Part shown: positions 28,719 through 37,485 of the stretch, one piece after another
Position numbering within the stretch: the stretch's first letter is position 1
Layout of the letters: each line of letters begins with the position of its first letter
Assembly: GCF_019355555.1 (NCBI RefSeq)
Contig: NZ_CP072141.1
Location: 1,730,001 to 1,794,000 of the forward strand
DNA from: Rhizobium sp. L51/94
Lineage (GTDB): Bacteria; Pseudomonadota; Alphaproteobacteria; Rhizobiales; Rhizobiaceae
Reading direction: 5' to 3'
Length of the DNA stretch: 64,000 nt
Notes under the pieces: model-generated
The model's input: only the letters and a program-made list of their open reading frames with translations
Told to the model about the DNA's origin: nothing
Databases searched by the model: none
Position numbers and translations under genes: made by a program

Positions 28719-29303
28719 ATGTCCCAGTCCCACGCCATCTCGAATTTCGATCCACTGCGGCTTGGCAGTCAGTCGCGCCCGATGCAGGCGCTTTTCGTCT
28801 TGGCAGGCACGATGGTCCTCGCCCTCGCATCGCGCCTCTCGGTGCCGATGGTGCCGGTGCCGATCACCATGCAGACCTTTGCCATCACCATGATCGGCGC
28901 GCTGTACGGCTGGCGCCTGGGCGTAGTCACGGTGCTTGCCTGGCTCGGGCAAGCCGCCGTCGGTCTTCCTGTGCTCGCCGGCGGTGCTGGCGGACTTGCG
29001 CCGTTCTTCGGGCCGACCGCCGGTTATCTCGTCTCGTTTCCGATCATCGTGGCTCTGGCCGGTTGGCTTGCCGAAAAAGGCTGGACCGGTGCCCGCTATG
29101 TCCGCAGCTTCCTCGCCCATCTCATCGCCAATTTCCTCGGCCTTGCCATCGGCGGCGCATGGCTGGCAGCGCTGATAGGCGCAGAGAAGGGCTGGTTGTT
29201 CGGCGTTGCACCGTTTATCCTCGGCGGCGTGCTCAAATCTGCCCTTGCTGCGGCGATCCTGATGGGCTTCGGCAATCGGAGCAGCGAGACTGACGAGAAT
29301 TGA
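28719..29303 (+). CDS. bioY: Biotin transporter BioY
   Basis: 194 aa and six transmembrane helices. The family signature is present: the RLSVPMVPVPITMQTF segment and WLGQAAVGLPVLAGGAGG, then FFGPTAGYLVSFP. BioY is the substrate-specific S component for biotin uptake, working alone or with BioM/BioN ECF partners. No bioM or bioN is visible here, so it may act alone or with a distant module. It is preceded by BioR boxes. Its TGA overlaps the TTG start of the DUF1284 gene. Confidence 0.95.
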   Translation: MSQSHAISNFDPLRLGSQSRPMQALFVLAGTMVLALASRLSVPMVPVPITMQTFAITMIGALYGWRLGVVTVLAWLGQAAVGLPVLAGGAGGLAPFFGPTAGYLVSFPIIVALAGWLAEKGWTGARYVRSFLAHLIANFLGLAIGGAWLAALIGAEKGWLFGVAPFILGGVLKSALAAAILMGFGNRSSETDEN

Positions 29304-29728
29304 CGGTCAGGCTTCGGCTCCATCACCTTTTGTGCATGCTGACCTTTATTGGTGAGGGCTACGATCCGGCCTTCACCAAGAACTACCGCAGCATCGCGCG
29401 GCGGTTGACGGAAGGCGAGGACATCCTGCTCGTCTCCGGCCCGGACGACATCTGCGCGCCCCTTTTGGATGGCCCGGATGCCCACTGCCTCCTTGCCAGC
29501 GTGGATATCCGGGATAACGCAGCAGCCGCGTCCATCTCGGCGCTGCTGGGTCGCAAGGTCAGGCCCGGGTCAACGCTGCTGCCCGATGCCGCGCTGCTTG
29601 CCGCCCTTCGCACGGCTTTTACAGAGGGCACGATACGGCAGGCCTGTAGCGGTTGCGAGTGGGACGGGCTGTGCAGCCGCATCGCCTCCGGCTGCTATTC
29701 CGGAATACTCGTCGATCCCGCCAATTGA
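29300..29728 (+). CDS. DUF1284 protein, possible Fe-S protein
   Basis: 142 aa with a TTG start overlapping the bioY stop by four bases, so it is very likely translated with bioY. Cys are spread in a cluster-like pattern: HHLLCMLTF, DDICAPLL, AHCLL, then ACSGCEWDGLC and SGC near the end. DUF1284 proteins are small cytoplasmic proteins predicted to bind an iron-sulfur cluster; no function is established. Its link to biotin uptake (biotin synthase itself is an Fe-S enzyme) is suggestive only. It converges with the ArsR gene and overlaps it by 34 bases. Confidence 0.78.
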   Translation: MTVRLRLHHLLCMLTFIGEGYDPAFTKNYRSIARRLTEGEDILLVSGPDDICAPLLDGPDAHCLLASVDIRDNAAAASISALLGRKVRPGSTLLPDAALLAALRTAFTEGTIRQACSGCEWDGLCSRIASGCYSGILVDPAN

Positions 29729-30408
29729 TCCACGGGGAAGTGTTTGAGAAACTGCCGCTCTCCGGCGGCGGAAAACAGGATCGAGCGGCTGCCTTCCGCG
29801 CGACGCGCCCAGCCTTCGTCGAGAAACTGGCTCAGCAGCGCCTTGCCGAGGCTGCCGGCCAGATGCGCCCGCCGTTCGCTCCAGTCGAGGCACGAGCGGC
29901 AGACCGGCCGCCGCGATGCCTTGAGCAGCGACGCATCGATGCCGATATCTCGGAGGCGGGTTTCACCCGTCGCTGTCAACGACAGTCCGTCGCCGAGCGT
30001 GTCGATCGATCCGCTGGCGATCAGGCTGTCGAGCATCCGCACACCGTAGTCGCCGGCCAGATGATCGTAGCAGATACGCGCCTTTCGCAGCGCCGGCTCT
30101 TTCGGCCCCGGCTGATGGCGCAGATGCCCGCGACCGGCCGCAAATCCCATGATGCTTTCCAGCAATTTGCCGACGCTGTCGTCGGCCAGTGTGAAATAGC
30201 GATGGCGACCCTGCTTCCGCTGAGCGAGCAGCCGTCCTGCTTCCAGCTTTGCCAGATGCGAGCTTGCCGTCTGGACGGTAATCCCGCCCGCTGCCGCAAG
30301 CTCGGTTGCTGTCAGCGCCTTGCCGCCCATCAGCGCGGTCAGCATGTTGGCGCGTGCGGGATCGCCAATGAGCGCGCCGATCTGTGCGATGTCCGGTCCT
30401 TCTTTCAT
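29695..30408 (-). CDS. ArsR/SmtB-family transcriptional regulator
   Basis: 237 aa. The winged helix-turn-helix is at residues about 8-80 (RANMLTALMGG ... ATELAAAGGITVQTASSHLAKLEAGRLLAQRKQGRHRYFTL). The long C-terminal part has Cys in RICYDHLAG and PVCRSCLDWSERR. The metal-binding ELCVCDL box of SmtB/ArsR is absent, so the signal is probably not a simple metal-thiolate. It is divergent from the 30480-31168 pair and probably controls it. Confidence 0.88.
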   Translation of the reverse strand: MKEGPDIAQIGALIGDPARANMLTALMGGKALTATELAAAGGITVQTASSHLAKLEAGRLLAQRKQGRHRYFTLADDSVGKLLESIMGFAAGRGHLRHQPGPKEPALRKARICYDHLAGDYGVRMLDSLIASGSIDTLGDGLSLTATGETRLRDIGIDASLLKASRRPVCRSCLDWSERRAHLAGSLGKALLSQFLDEGWARRAEGSRSILFSAAGERQFLKHFPVDQLAGSTSIPE

Positions 30409-30409
30409 A

Positions 30410-30427
30410 CTTCGACCGTAGCCGAAG
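30410..30427. promoter_or_regulatory. Short inverted repeat, possible ArsR operator
   Basis: CTTCG at 30410 and CGAAG at 30423 form a 5-bp inverted repeat within the 71-base divergent promoter. This fits an autoregulatory site, but the repeat is short. Confidence 0.35.
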
Positions 30428-30479
30428 CATTGTCGTTTCGCAACATGCCAGAACGATGGGGCAGAAAAGGAGCGTCACC

Positions 30480-30809
30480 ATGATCACCTGTTTCATCCGC
30501 TACGAAATCGACCCCTTCGGCCGCGAGGTATTTGCCGAATATGCCCGCAATTGGGGCCAGGCAATTCCGCGCTGCGGCGCCGATCTCATCGGCTATTTTG
30601 GACCGCATGAGGGCTCGGCAACGACAGCCTTCGGTGTCTATTCCATCGAAAATCTCGCCGCCTATGAGGCTTACCGCGCCAGGCTGGCCGCAGACCCTAT
30701 CGGCCGGGAAAACTATGCCTTTGCCAGGCGCGAGCGCTTCATCCTGAAGGAGGACAGGATATTCCTGAAGAACGTATCGCTGCCGCACGCGGCAAAGGTG
30801 CAGCCATGA
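30480..30809 (+). CDS. NIPSNAP family protein
   Basis: 109 aa from the ATG at 30480 with AAAAGGAGC upstream. Sequence features are MITCFIRYEIDPFGREVFAEYARNW, YFGPHEGS and SIENLAAYEAYRARLAADP, which are typical of NIPSNAP dimeric alpha/beta-barrels. Its biochemical role is unknown. Its stop overlaps the start of the ABM-domain gene (ATGA), and both diverge from an ArsR regulator, so the pair forms a small regulated operon. Confidence 0.87.
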   Translation: MITCFIRYEIDPFGREVFAEYARNWGQAIPRCGADLIGYFGPHEGSATTAFGVYSIENLAAYEAYRARLAADPIGRENYAFARRERFILKEDRIFLKNVSLPHAAKVQP

Positions 30810-31168
30810 TCGCCGTGATCTTCGAAGTCCTGCCCTATCTCGGCGAACGCCACACCTATCTCGATCTTGCCGGCGACCTCAGGGAGGAACTCGAAAAGAT
30901 CGACGGTTTCCTCTCGATCGAGCGCTTCGAAAGCCTGGCGATGCGCGGCAAACTCCTGTCGCTGTCCTTCTGGCGCGACGAGGAGGCGGTCAAGACCTGG
31001 CGAAACCTCGAAGTCCACCGCGCCGCCCAAAAAGCCGGCCGCAACAACATCTTCGCGGACTATCGCCTGCGCGTCAGCCACGTCGTGCGTGATTACGGGA
31101 TGAAGGACAGGACGGAGGTGCCGGAAGATAGCCGCGAGAGGAGTGGGGTAGGAAATACGACTTGGTAG
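30806..31168 (+). CDS. Antibiotic biosynthesis monooxygenase (ABM) domain protein
   Basis: 120 aa. The ABM fold is indicated by MIAVIFEVLP, GFLSIERFESLAMRGKLLSLSFWRDEEAVKTWRNLEVHR and the AGRNNIFADYRLRV strand. Related proteins act as cofactor-free monooxygenases on quinol-like or polyketide substrates, or as heme-degrading IsdG-type enzymes. The about 20 C-terminal residues after HVVRDYG are extra and low in conservation. It is translationally coupled to the NIPSNAP gene. Confidence 0.87.
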   Translation: MIAVIFEVLPYLGERHTYLDLAGDLREELEKIDGFLSIERFESLAMRGKLLSLSFWRDEEAVKTWRNLEVHRAAQKAGRNNIFADYRLRVSHVVRDYGMKDRTEVPEDSRERSGVGNTTW

Positions 31169-31173
31169 GGATT

Positions 31174-31521
31174 CTAAGCAGCTTTTGTTTGTGCTCTCAT
31201 CTTATGGATTGCACTCCTCAGGCCGGCGACGTCGCCGATAATTGTGTCCCAGATAATCTCGTCGGCGATGCGATGATATTCGTGCCTCAAGATATTTCCA
31301 ATCGCTCGGATCGCTTGCCATTCGATCTCAGGTGTGAGCCTCTTGAGCTCTTCAGGGATATGACGGCTTGCCTCCGAGACAATTTCTATTGCTCGTTGAA
31401 GGCCGAGCTCGGTGAGGAGGTCCATCATGACCTTCTCACGGCTTCTTCCCGCCACAGTCTTTTCAATAAAATCTATCATTCCAAGTATATCGTCGAAAAT
31501 AAGTTGAATATCTCTGGCCAT
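31174..31521 (-). CDS. HepT-like (DUF86) putative RNase toxin
   Basis: 115 aa, all-helical. It follows the MntA-type gene with no gap, the standard MntA/HepT toxin-antitoxin order. The HEPN active-site region reads AIGNILRHEYHRI, near residues 73-85. His80 and Tyr82 of the HxY part are kept, but the Arg usually just before Asn is Gly, with an Arg placed immediately before His instead. HepT toxins are RNases silenced by polyAMPylation by MntA. GC is lower than in neighbouring genes, which fits horizontal transfer. Confidence 0.83.
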   Translation of the reverse strand: MARDIQLIFDDILGMIDFIEKTVAGRSREKVMMDLLTELGLQRAIEIVSEASRHIPEELKRLTPEIEWQAIRAIGNILRHEYHRIADEIIWDTIIGDVAGLRSAIHKMRAQTKAA

Positions 31522-31818
31522 CTAAAATATCCGTATTGCTGAACTTTCTATTCTGTCTTTTAACTTGTGATGCAGACTGTTGCGCGTGGTAACATCGACG
31601 TCGGTGGGTAGCGCGTCCTCAAGAAGAAGCTTTATGCTGGCAAGATTGATTAACGAGAATTTCTTTGTCCTGTCATAATCAATAAACACATCGAGATCGC
31701 TCGTCGGGCCCGCCTCGTTCCGGGCTACCGAGCCGAACAGGAAAAGCGAGGTCGCGCCGAGCGCCTTCAGCGCATCAGCCTGCTGTTTCAACGCTTCGAT
31801 GGCCTCATCTCGGGTCAT
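31522..31818 (-). CDS. MntA-like nucleotidyltransferase antitoxin
   Basis: 98 aa from the ATG at 31818. The minimal nucleotidyltransferase motif is present: GSVARNEAGPTSDLDVFID (GSx10DxD). MntA-type enzymes add AMP to the Tyr of partner HepT and inactivate it. The stop (31522-31524) abuts the hepT start at 31521, so the two are co-translated. An upstream in-frame ATG at 31872 is less likely. The gene is divergent from ccrM. Confidence 0.87.
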   Translation of the reverse strand: MTRDEAIEALKQQADALKALGATSLFLFGSVARNEAGPTSDLDVFIDYDRTKKFSLINLASIKLLLEDALPTDVDVTTRNSLHHKLKDRIESSAIRIF

Positions 31819-31894
31819 GGCGGCATCATAGCAAATAAGCCGATCTCGTTCCACGCCGAAATAAATTCCCAAATCGATCCGCGCTTCAGGGTTT

Positions 31895-31915
31895 GGTAAC
31901 CAACTTAGGTAACCA
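31895..31915. repeat. Direct repeat of GGTAACCA in the ccrM/mntA divergent promoter
   Basis: GGTAACCA occurs at 31895-31902 and 31908-31915, spaced 13 bases start to start. The first copy is inside the near-palindrome TTGGTAACCAA. Position between divergent genes suggests a regulator site. Confidence 0.45.
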
Positions 31916-31929
31916 TACCGGACAGTTAA

Positions 31930-33096
<1,167 letters not shown>

Positions 33097-33120
33097 CGGC
33101 CTCGCTGGGTCCCACGCTCA

Positions 33121-33191
33121 CCGCCTGCCGATTGTACCTCCAGTTGCGGCAGGCGGCGCGAAGACGCCCAGGGTCACAAACCCTGGGCGTC
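33121..33191. terminator. Two tandem strong hairpins after ccrM
   Basis: Stem 1 is 10 bp (33121-33130 with 33147-33156, 16-base loop). Stem 2 is 12 bp and perfect (33163-33174 with 33180-33191, five-base loop), with TTTT nine bases later. They lie between convergent genes and probably end both transcripts. Confidence 0.65.
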
Positions 33192-33210
33192 CTGCATTTT
33201 AGTCCCTGGT

Positions 33211-33576
33211 TCAGAACGCCTGATAATCGGTGACTTCTACGCTGACCACCTGGCCGTCTTCGTTGAAGATGATCGTTTCCTCGCCTTCGCGCACCAGCGG
33301 CTTGCCAGTCACCGCGTGGGTCGCCCGCACCGACCAGACGGCGCGGCCGGAAAGCGGCGTCAGCGTCTCGACGAGGCTGTTGATGCCCACCTGATCCGGA
33401 TAAGTCTCGAAATACTGGCGGATGGCCGCAAGCACCGCCTCGCGGCCGACAAGGCTGCCGACGCCGTTCGAGACATAGGTGGCCTCGGGCGCGAAAAACC
33501 GCTCCATTGCCGCATAGTCCATGCCATTGACGGCCTCATGGAAGAGTTCGATGCGTTCTGCCGGGTCGAATTGCAT
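33211..33576 (-). CDS. SnoaL-like / NTF2-fold protein
   Basis: 121 aa from the ATG at 33576. Single NTF2-like domain: IELFHEAVNGMDYAAMERFFAPEATYVSNG, then AIRQYFETYPDQ and SVRATHAVTGKPLVREGEETIIF. These cone-shaped folds occur in ketosteroid isomerase, polyketide cyclases and many proteins of unknown role. Four bases after the HAD gene on the same strand, so likely co-transcribed. Confidence 0.85.
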   Translation of the reverse strand: MQFDPAERIELFHEAVNGMDYAAMERFFAPEATYVSNGVGSLVGREAVLAAIRQYFETYPDQVGINSLVETLTPLSGRAVWSVRATHAVTGKPLVREGEETIIFNEDGQVVSVEVTDYQAF

Positions 33577-33580
33577 GGTC

Positions 33581-34195
33581 TCAAACCTCGATGCCAAATG
33601 TTGCAAGATCGGCGCGCAGCTTGTCCGCGCCGGTGAAATGGACCGCGTTCCAGCCGGCAGCCTTGGCGCCCTCGACGTTGGCCAGCGAGTCGTCGATGAA
33701 GAGTGTTGATGCCGGATCGAGGCCGAAGCTCTTCGCATGGGTCTCGTAGATCGCCACGTCCGGCTTGATCAACTTGATGTCGCCCGACACCGTGACGCCG
33801 CGCGTCTTGGTGAGGAACGGAAACCGTTCCTGAGCCTCGCGAAAGGTGTCGGAGGCGAAGTTGGTGAGCAGCGTCACATCGCGGCCCTCGGCAATCAGTT
33901 TCTCCGTGATCGCGACACTGTCTTCGTAGTGGTGCGGCACCATCTCGTGCCAGTGCTTGCGAAAGGCGCGGATCTGCTCGGCGCGCTCGGGATGTTCGGC
34001 GATCAGTAGGTCCTCTGCCTCCTGCCACGTGCGGCCCCGGTCCTGCTCGATATTCCATTCGTGGGTGCAGACATTGGCAAAGAACCAGTTGCGCTCCGCC
34101 TCATCGGGAATGACACGGGCGAAGGGGAGGTCCGGATCGTAGTGGATCAGGACCTTGCCGATGTCGAAAACAATATGCTGTATCTGGGGCGTCAT
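33581..34195 (-). CDS. HAD-superfamily hydrolase (haloacid dehalogenase-like, subfamily IA)
   Basis: 204 aa. Motif I reads FDIGKVLIHYD with the nucleophile Asp at residue 11. Later motifs are LLTNFAS, KLIKPDVAIYE and LFIDDSLANVEGAKAAG. The second Asp of the classic DxD is replaced by Lys, as in haloacid dehalogenase and epoxide-hydrolase-like members, so the reaction may not be phosphate hydrolysis. It lies 16 bases after mutY on the same strand. Confidence 0.87.
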   Translation of the reverse strand: MTPQIQHIVFDIGKVLIHYDPDLPFARVIPDEAERNWFFANVCTHEWNIEQDRGRTWQEAEDLLIAEHPERAEQIRAFRKHWHEMVPHHYEDSVAITEKLIAEGRDVTLLTNFASDTFREAQERFPFLTKTRGVTVSGDIKLIKPDVAIYETHAKSFGLDPASTLFIDDSLANVEGAKAAGWNAVHFTGADKLRADLATFGIEV

Positions 34196-34211
34196 CGAAA
34201 CCTCTCATGCG

Positions 34212-35303
34212 CTAATCGAAAGCACGGGGAATAGCCTGGGCGATCGCTTTTTTCATGACGGTCGGCAAGGCCTGTGCGTCAAGATTTATAACCGGCTCCC
34301 ACCATCCGTCATTGCTTTTGGATCTGGCGCCGACGGAAGCGCGGAAAATCGAAAGCCGCAGCTCGAAATGCGTGAAGACGTGCACGACGGTGCCGCAGGC
34401 CTGCCAGTTGGCGGCAAAGGGTGCTGCATCGACAGTCATGTCGCCGTCGATCCGCGCCGTCCACGCTGTTGTAGGCACCTCCGTCATGCCGCCGAGCAGG
34501 CCGCTGTCGATCCGCCGTCGCAGCAGGATTTCGCCGGCATCGTTGACCGCAACGAAGGCCGCACCCTGGCGAACCGGCTTTGTCTTTTTCGCCGCCTTCA
34601 CCGGAAAATGCTCCGGGTCATGCAGCGCAAGAGCCTCGCAGCTGCCATTGAACGGACAGAGCGCACAGGCCGGCCTCTTCGGTGTGCAGATCGTCGCGCC
34701 GAGGTCCATCATCGCCTGGGCGAAATCGCCGGGCCTGACCGCTGGCGTCAGCGCCACCACCTTCTGCTTCATCAGCGGTTTTGCCGCCGGCAAGGGCGTG
34801 GAGATGGCATAGAGCCTGGAGATGACGCGCTCGACATTGCCGTCCATGACTGCCGCCTGCCGGTCGAAGGCGATGGCGGCGACCGCTGCCGAAGTATAGT
34901 CGCCGATGCCCGGCAGGGCACGCAATCCTTCTTCCGTATCAGGAAAGCGCCCGCCGTGCTCGCCGGCGACGGCATCGGCGCACTTCTTCAGGTTTCTCGC
35001 CCGGGCGTAGTATCCGAGGCCTGCCCATGCAGCCATGACGTCGTCGACAGGAGCGGCCGCGAGATCGCCCACCGTCGGCCAGCGACTGACGAACTTGGCG
35101 AAATAGGCCTTTACTGCCGCGACTGTCGTCTGCTGCAGCATCACTTCCGACAGCCAGATGTGATAGGGATCGGGCAGAACGCCGCGCGCTGCCATCGAGG
35201 GCGAGACACGCCAGGGCAGGTCGCGGTGATGCCGGTCGTACCAGGCAAGAAGCACTGCGGCGGACGGAGGCGTAAGCTGTTTCAAGGTCATCATTTGCCG
35301 CAT
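34212..35303 (-). CDS. mutY: A/G-specific adenine DNA glycosylase
   Basis: 363 aa. Helix-hairpin-helix with LPGIGDYTSAAVAAIAF and the catalytic Asp in AAVMDGNVERV. The 4Fe-4S loop C-x6-C-x2-C-x5-C is complete in CTPKRPACALCPFNGSC. The C-terminal NUDIX-like domain checks for 8-oxoG (GLLGGMTEVPTTAW). It removes adenine opposite 8-oxoguanine. In-frame starts also exist at 35294 and 35291; none has a strong ribosome site, so the exact start is unsure. It is divergent from the DUF721 gene. Confidence 0.94.
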   Translation of the reverse strand: MRQMMTLKQLTPPSAAVLLAWYDRHHRDLPWRVSPSMAARGVLPDPYHIWLSEVMLQQTTVAAVKAYFAKFVSRWPTVGDLAAAPVDDVMAAWAGLGYYARARNLKKCADAVAGEHGGRFPDTEEGLRALPGIGDYTSAAVAAIAFDRQAAVMDGNVERVISRLYAISTPLPAAKPLMKQKVVALTPAVRPGDFAQAMMDLGATICTPKRPACALCPFNGSCEALALHDPEHFPVKAAKKTKPVRQGAAFVAVNDAGEILLRRRIDSGLLGGMTEVPTTAWTARIDGDMTVDAAPFAANWQACGTVVHVFTHFELRLSIFRASVGARSKSNDGWWEPVINLDAQALPTVMKKAIAQAIPRAFD

Positions 35304-35390
35304 CAGGGAGATATGGCCTATACTTGGCCGAGCTGCGTCGGCGGATCAAGGTCCGCAGCGCCAAACAATGACCCCCGAGGCGTGCTGTCG

Positions 35391-35891
35391 ATGAGTTATC
35401 CCCGCAAAGGCGCCAAGCAGATCTCCGAAGTGGCGAATGGCCTGATCGATCCGGTGCTGGCGCGCCGGGCCGGAATCAGCACCGCCTTGCTCGGCTCCTG
35501 GGACGATATAGTCGGCGCCGATTTTGCCGATTGCACCCGCCCTGAAAAGATCGCCTGGGCCAAGCGTAACGGTCCGGGCGAGGGCGGCTACCAGCCCGGC
35601 GTGCTGACCATCGCGTGCGAAGGTGCCCGCGCCCTGTTCCTCACCCACGCCCAGGGCGAGCTGATCCAGCGCATCAACGGCTTCTTCGGCTTTGCCGCCG
35701 TGCACCAGATCCGCATCATCCAGAAGCCGGTCTCCCAGCACGCCAAGCGCTCGCGCGCGCCGGTGCCGCTGAAAGGCGCCGCCGCGGTGAAGCTCGAGGG
35801 GATGATGGAGGGCATCGAAGGCGACAAGCTGCGAGCCGCCGTCCAGAGGCTCGGGACGGCTGTGCTGGGCAAGCGCATTACCGGCAAATAA
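35391..35891 (+). CDS. DUF721 (DciA-like) protein
   Basis: 166 aa from the ATG at 35391. The N-terminal DUF721 fold is seen in LARRAGISTALLGSWDDIVGADFADCTRPEKIAW, GVLTIACEGARALFLTHAQGELIQRINGFFG and VHQIRIIQKP. A basic, flexible C-terminus follows. DUF721/DciA proteins act in replicative helicase (DnaB) loading where DnaC is absent. The gene is part of the conserved string mutY-DUF721-dsbA-smc, here interrupted by a toxin-antitoxin pair. Confidence 0.9.
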   Translation: MSYPRKGAKQISEVANGLIDPVLARRAGISTALLGSWDDIVGADFADCTRPEKIAWAKRNGPGEGGYQPGVLTIACEGARALFLTHAQGELIQRINGFFGFAAVHQIRIIQKPVSQHAKRSRAPVPLKGAAAVKLEGMMEGIEGDKLRAAVQRLGTAVLGKRITGK

Positions 35892-35916
35892 TCTGGACGC
35901 TTTGCGTCTGCGGACA

Positions 35917-35942
35917 CCGGTGCTATACACGTATAGCACCGG
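35917..35942. promoter_or_regulatory. Operator palindrome of the RelB/RelE-type operon
   Basis: Perfect 11-bp arms (35917-35927 and 35932-35942) flank CACG. The palindrome ends five bases before the antitoxin ATG and overlaps a TATAC -10-like element, as expected for an operator bound by the antitoxin itself. The spacing implies a very short or absent leader. Confidence 0.82.
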
Positions 35943-35947
35943 GAGAT

Positions 35948-36178
35948 ATGTCCATGCTTGCCCTGCGTTTGCCGCCTGAAATCGAAGCAAGACTAGATGA
36001 ACTCGCCAAACGCACCGGGCGGAGCAAGAGCTTCTATGCGCGTCAAGCGATATTGGAACACTTGGACGATCTGGAAGACCTCTACGTCGCCGAGCAAAGG
36101 CTCGAAGAATTCCGTAGAGGCGACAGTGATAGTATTTCTCTCGCTGAGTTGATGGCGCGCCATGGCGTGGAGGATTGA
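35948..36178 (+). CDS. Ribbon-helix-helix antitoxin (RelB/CopG type)
   Basis: 76 aa from the ATG at 35948; a second ATG at 35954 is equally possible. The N-terminal strand and helices ([37 protein letters not shown]) form a ribbon-helix-helix DNA-binding fold. The acidic C-terminus probably wraps the toxin. It overlaps the RelE-type gene by 17 bases. A perfect palindrome lies immediately upstream and should be its operator. Confidence 0.9.
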   Translation: MSMLALRLPPEIEARLDELAKRTGRSKSFYARQAILEHLDDLEDLYVAEQRLEEFRRGDSDSISLAELMARHGVED

Positions 36179-36434
36179 GTTCCAGCGGTCAGCGGAACGC
36201 GATCTTGAAAAGCTCGACCATGAGAGCGTGAAAAGGATACTCCGTTTCCTTCACACCCGTGTCGCCAGCCTCGAGGACCCCCGGTCGATAGGGGAGGCGC
36301 TTCGCGGATCGGAACTTGGAAACTTCTGGAAGTATCGTGTTGGAGACTATCGCATCATTGTCGACATAGACGACGGCACTGTCCGGATATTGGTCGTCCG
36401 CATTGGCAATCGGAAGGACGTCTATCGCCGCTGA
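36162..36434 (+). CDS. RelE/ParE-family toxin
   Basis: 90 aa. Family features are [45 protein letters not shown] and [17 protein letters not shown], with the basic C-terminal residues used by RelE for mRNA cleavage on the ribosome. Its start lies within the antitoxin end, so the two are coupled. The pair sits between DUF721 and dsbA. Confidence 0.92.
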   Translation: MAWRIEFQRSAERDLEKLDHESVKRILRFLHTRVASLEDPRSIGEALRGSELGNFWKYRVGDYRIIVDIDDGTVRILVVRIGNRKDVYRR

Positions 36435-36645
36435 TCGAAAGGAACGATCATCGGGCCGTGGCAAAAGTCGGTCCGGGAACATTTGTCGGACTGCATGGCC
36501 TAAAATAATCCTCCCACAGCAAACGCGTATTCGCCCCACCGGTCACAATTCTTTGAAGAAAGTTCCGGTCCCCTGCCTTGTTCGCGGCGCGGAGCCGTTA
36601 TATCGCAGATATCAACAGACGATCTTCTCTCAACACGGGTGATAT

Positions 36646-37341
36646 ATGCCGATGTCCGACATGCTTCTGACCAAACGCCATCTTCTCGGCGGTGCTGCCC
36701 TTGGCGCATTCGCAATGGCGCTGGCCGCGACCGGTGCCGGCACTGCGTTTGCCGCGACTGCTCCGACGCCGGAAGGCACGGTCGACATGGCGCAGGCGCT
36801 GCAGCCTGGCAAGTCGCCCGACATGGCGGTGGGCGACCCAAACGCCAAGGTCAAGATCATCGAATACATGTCGACGACCTGCCCGCATTGCGCCCATTTC
36901 GCAGCCACCACCTTCGATCCGATCAAGACCAAGTATATCGACACCGGCAAGGTCTATTTCATCATCCGCGAATTCCCGATTGCCAGCCAGGACCAGGATC
37001 CGGCAGCCTATGCCGCTTTCATGCTGGTACGCTGCGCCCCGAACGGCCCATCCGTGCCGCTGCTCGAGACATTTATGAAGCAGCAGATGCAGTGGGCTGG
37101 TCCCGCGGTCACCGATGTTCGCGCTTCGCTGCTTCAAATCTCCAAAATCGCCGGTTTTACACAGGACAGCTTCGAAGCCTGCTTGAACAACGGCGCACTT
37201 GTGGATGATATAAACGCCGTGCGGGCACGCGGCGTCACTTTCGGCGTCAACGGCACACCCACGTTCCTGATCAACGGGAAGCGTTACTCCGGGGACATGT
37301 CGGTTGATTCTATGTCGGCCATCATCGACAGCATGCTCTGA
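36646..37341 (+). CDS. DsbA-family thiol-disulfide oxidoreductase
   Basis: 231 aa. The signal region (LTKRHLLGGAALGAFAMALAA) resembles a Tat/Sec signal with Lys-Arg in place of the twin Arg. The thioredoxin domain carries the active site CPHC at residues 79-82, and the cis-Pro loop reads NGTPTFLING. It likely introduces or isomerises disulfides in periplasmic proteins. ATG codons at 36646 and 36652 are both possible. It sits upstream of smc, separated by the palindromic repeat element at 37486. Confidence 0.92.
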   Translation: MPMSDMLLTKRHLLGGAALGAFAMALAATGAGTAFAATAPTPEGTVDMAQALQPGKSPDMAVGDPNAKVKIIEYMSTTCPHCAHFAATTFDPIKTKYIDTGKVYFIIREFPIASQDQDPAAYAAFMLVRCAPNGPSVPLLETFMKQQMQWAGPAVTDVRASLLQISKIAGFTQDSFEACLNNGALVDDINAVRARGVTFGVNGTPTFLINGKRYSGDMSVDSMSAIIDSML

Positions 37342-37485
37342 CCCGCGCCACGTTTCAATGACGGGCAGCGGCGGCCGTGCTGCGCCCGTCATTTGCTTCC
37401 CAGTCGGACCGTTCTCGAGGCGCGTCGGCAGCCTATGGCAAAGTTTCGGCAAGGTTCCGTTCACTTCACGCTGCGCTGTTTCCTC

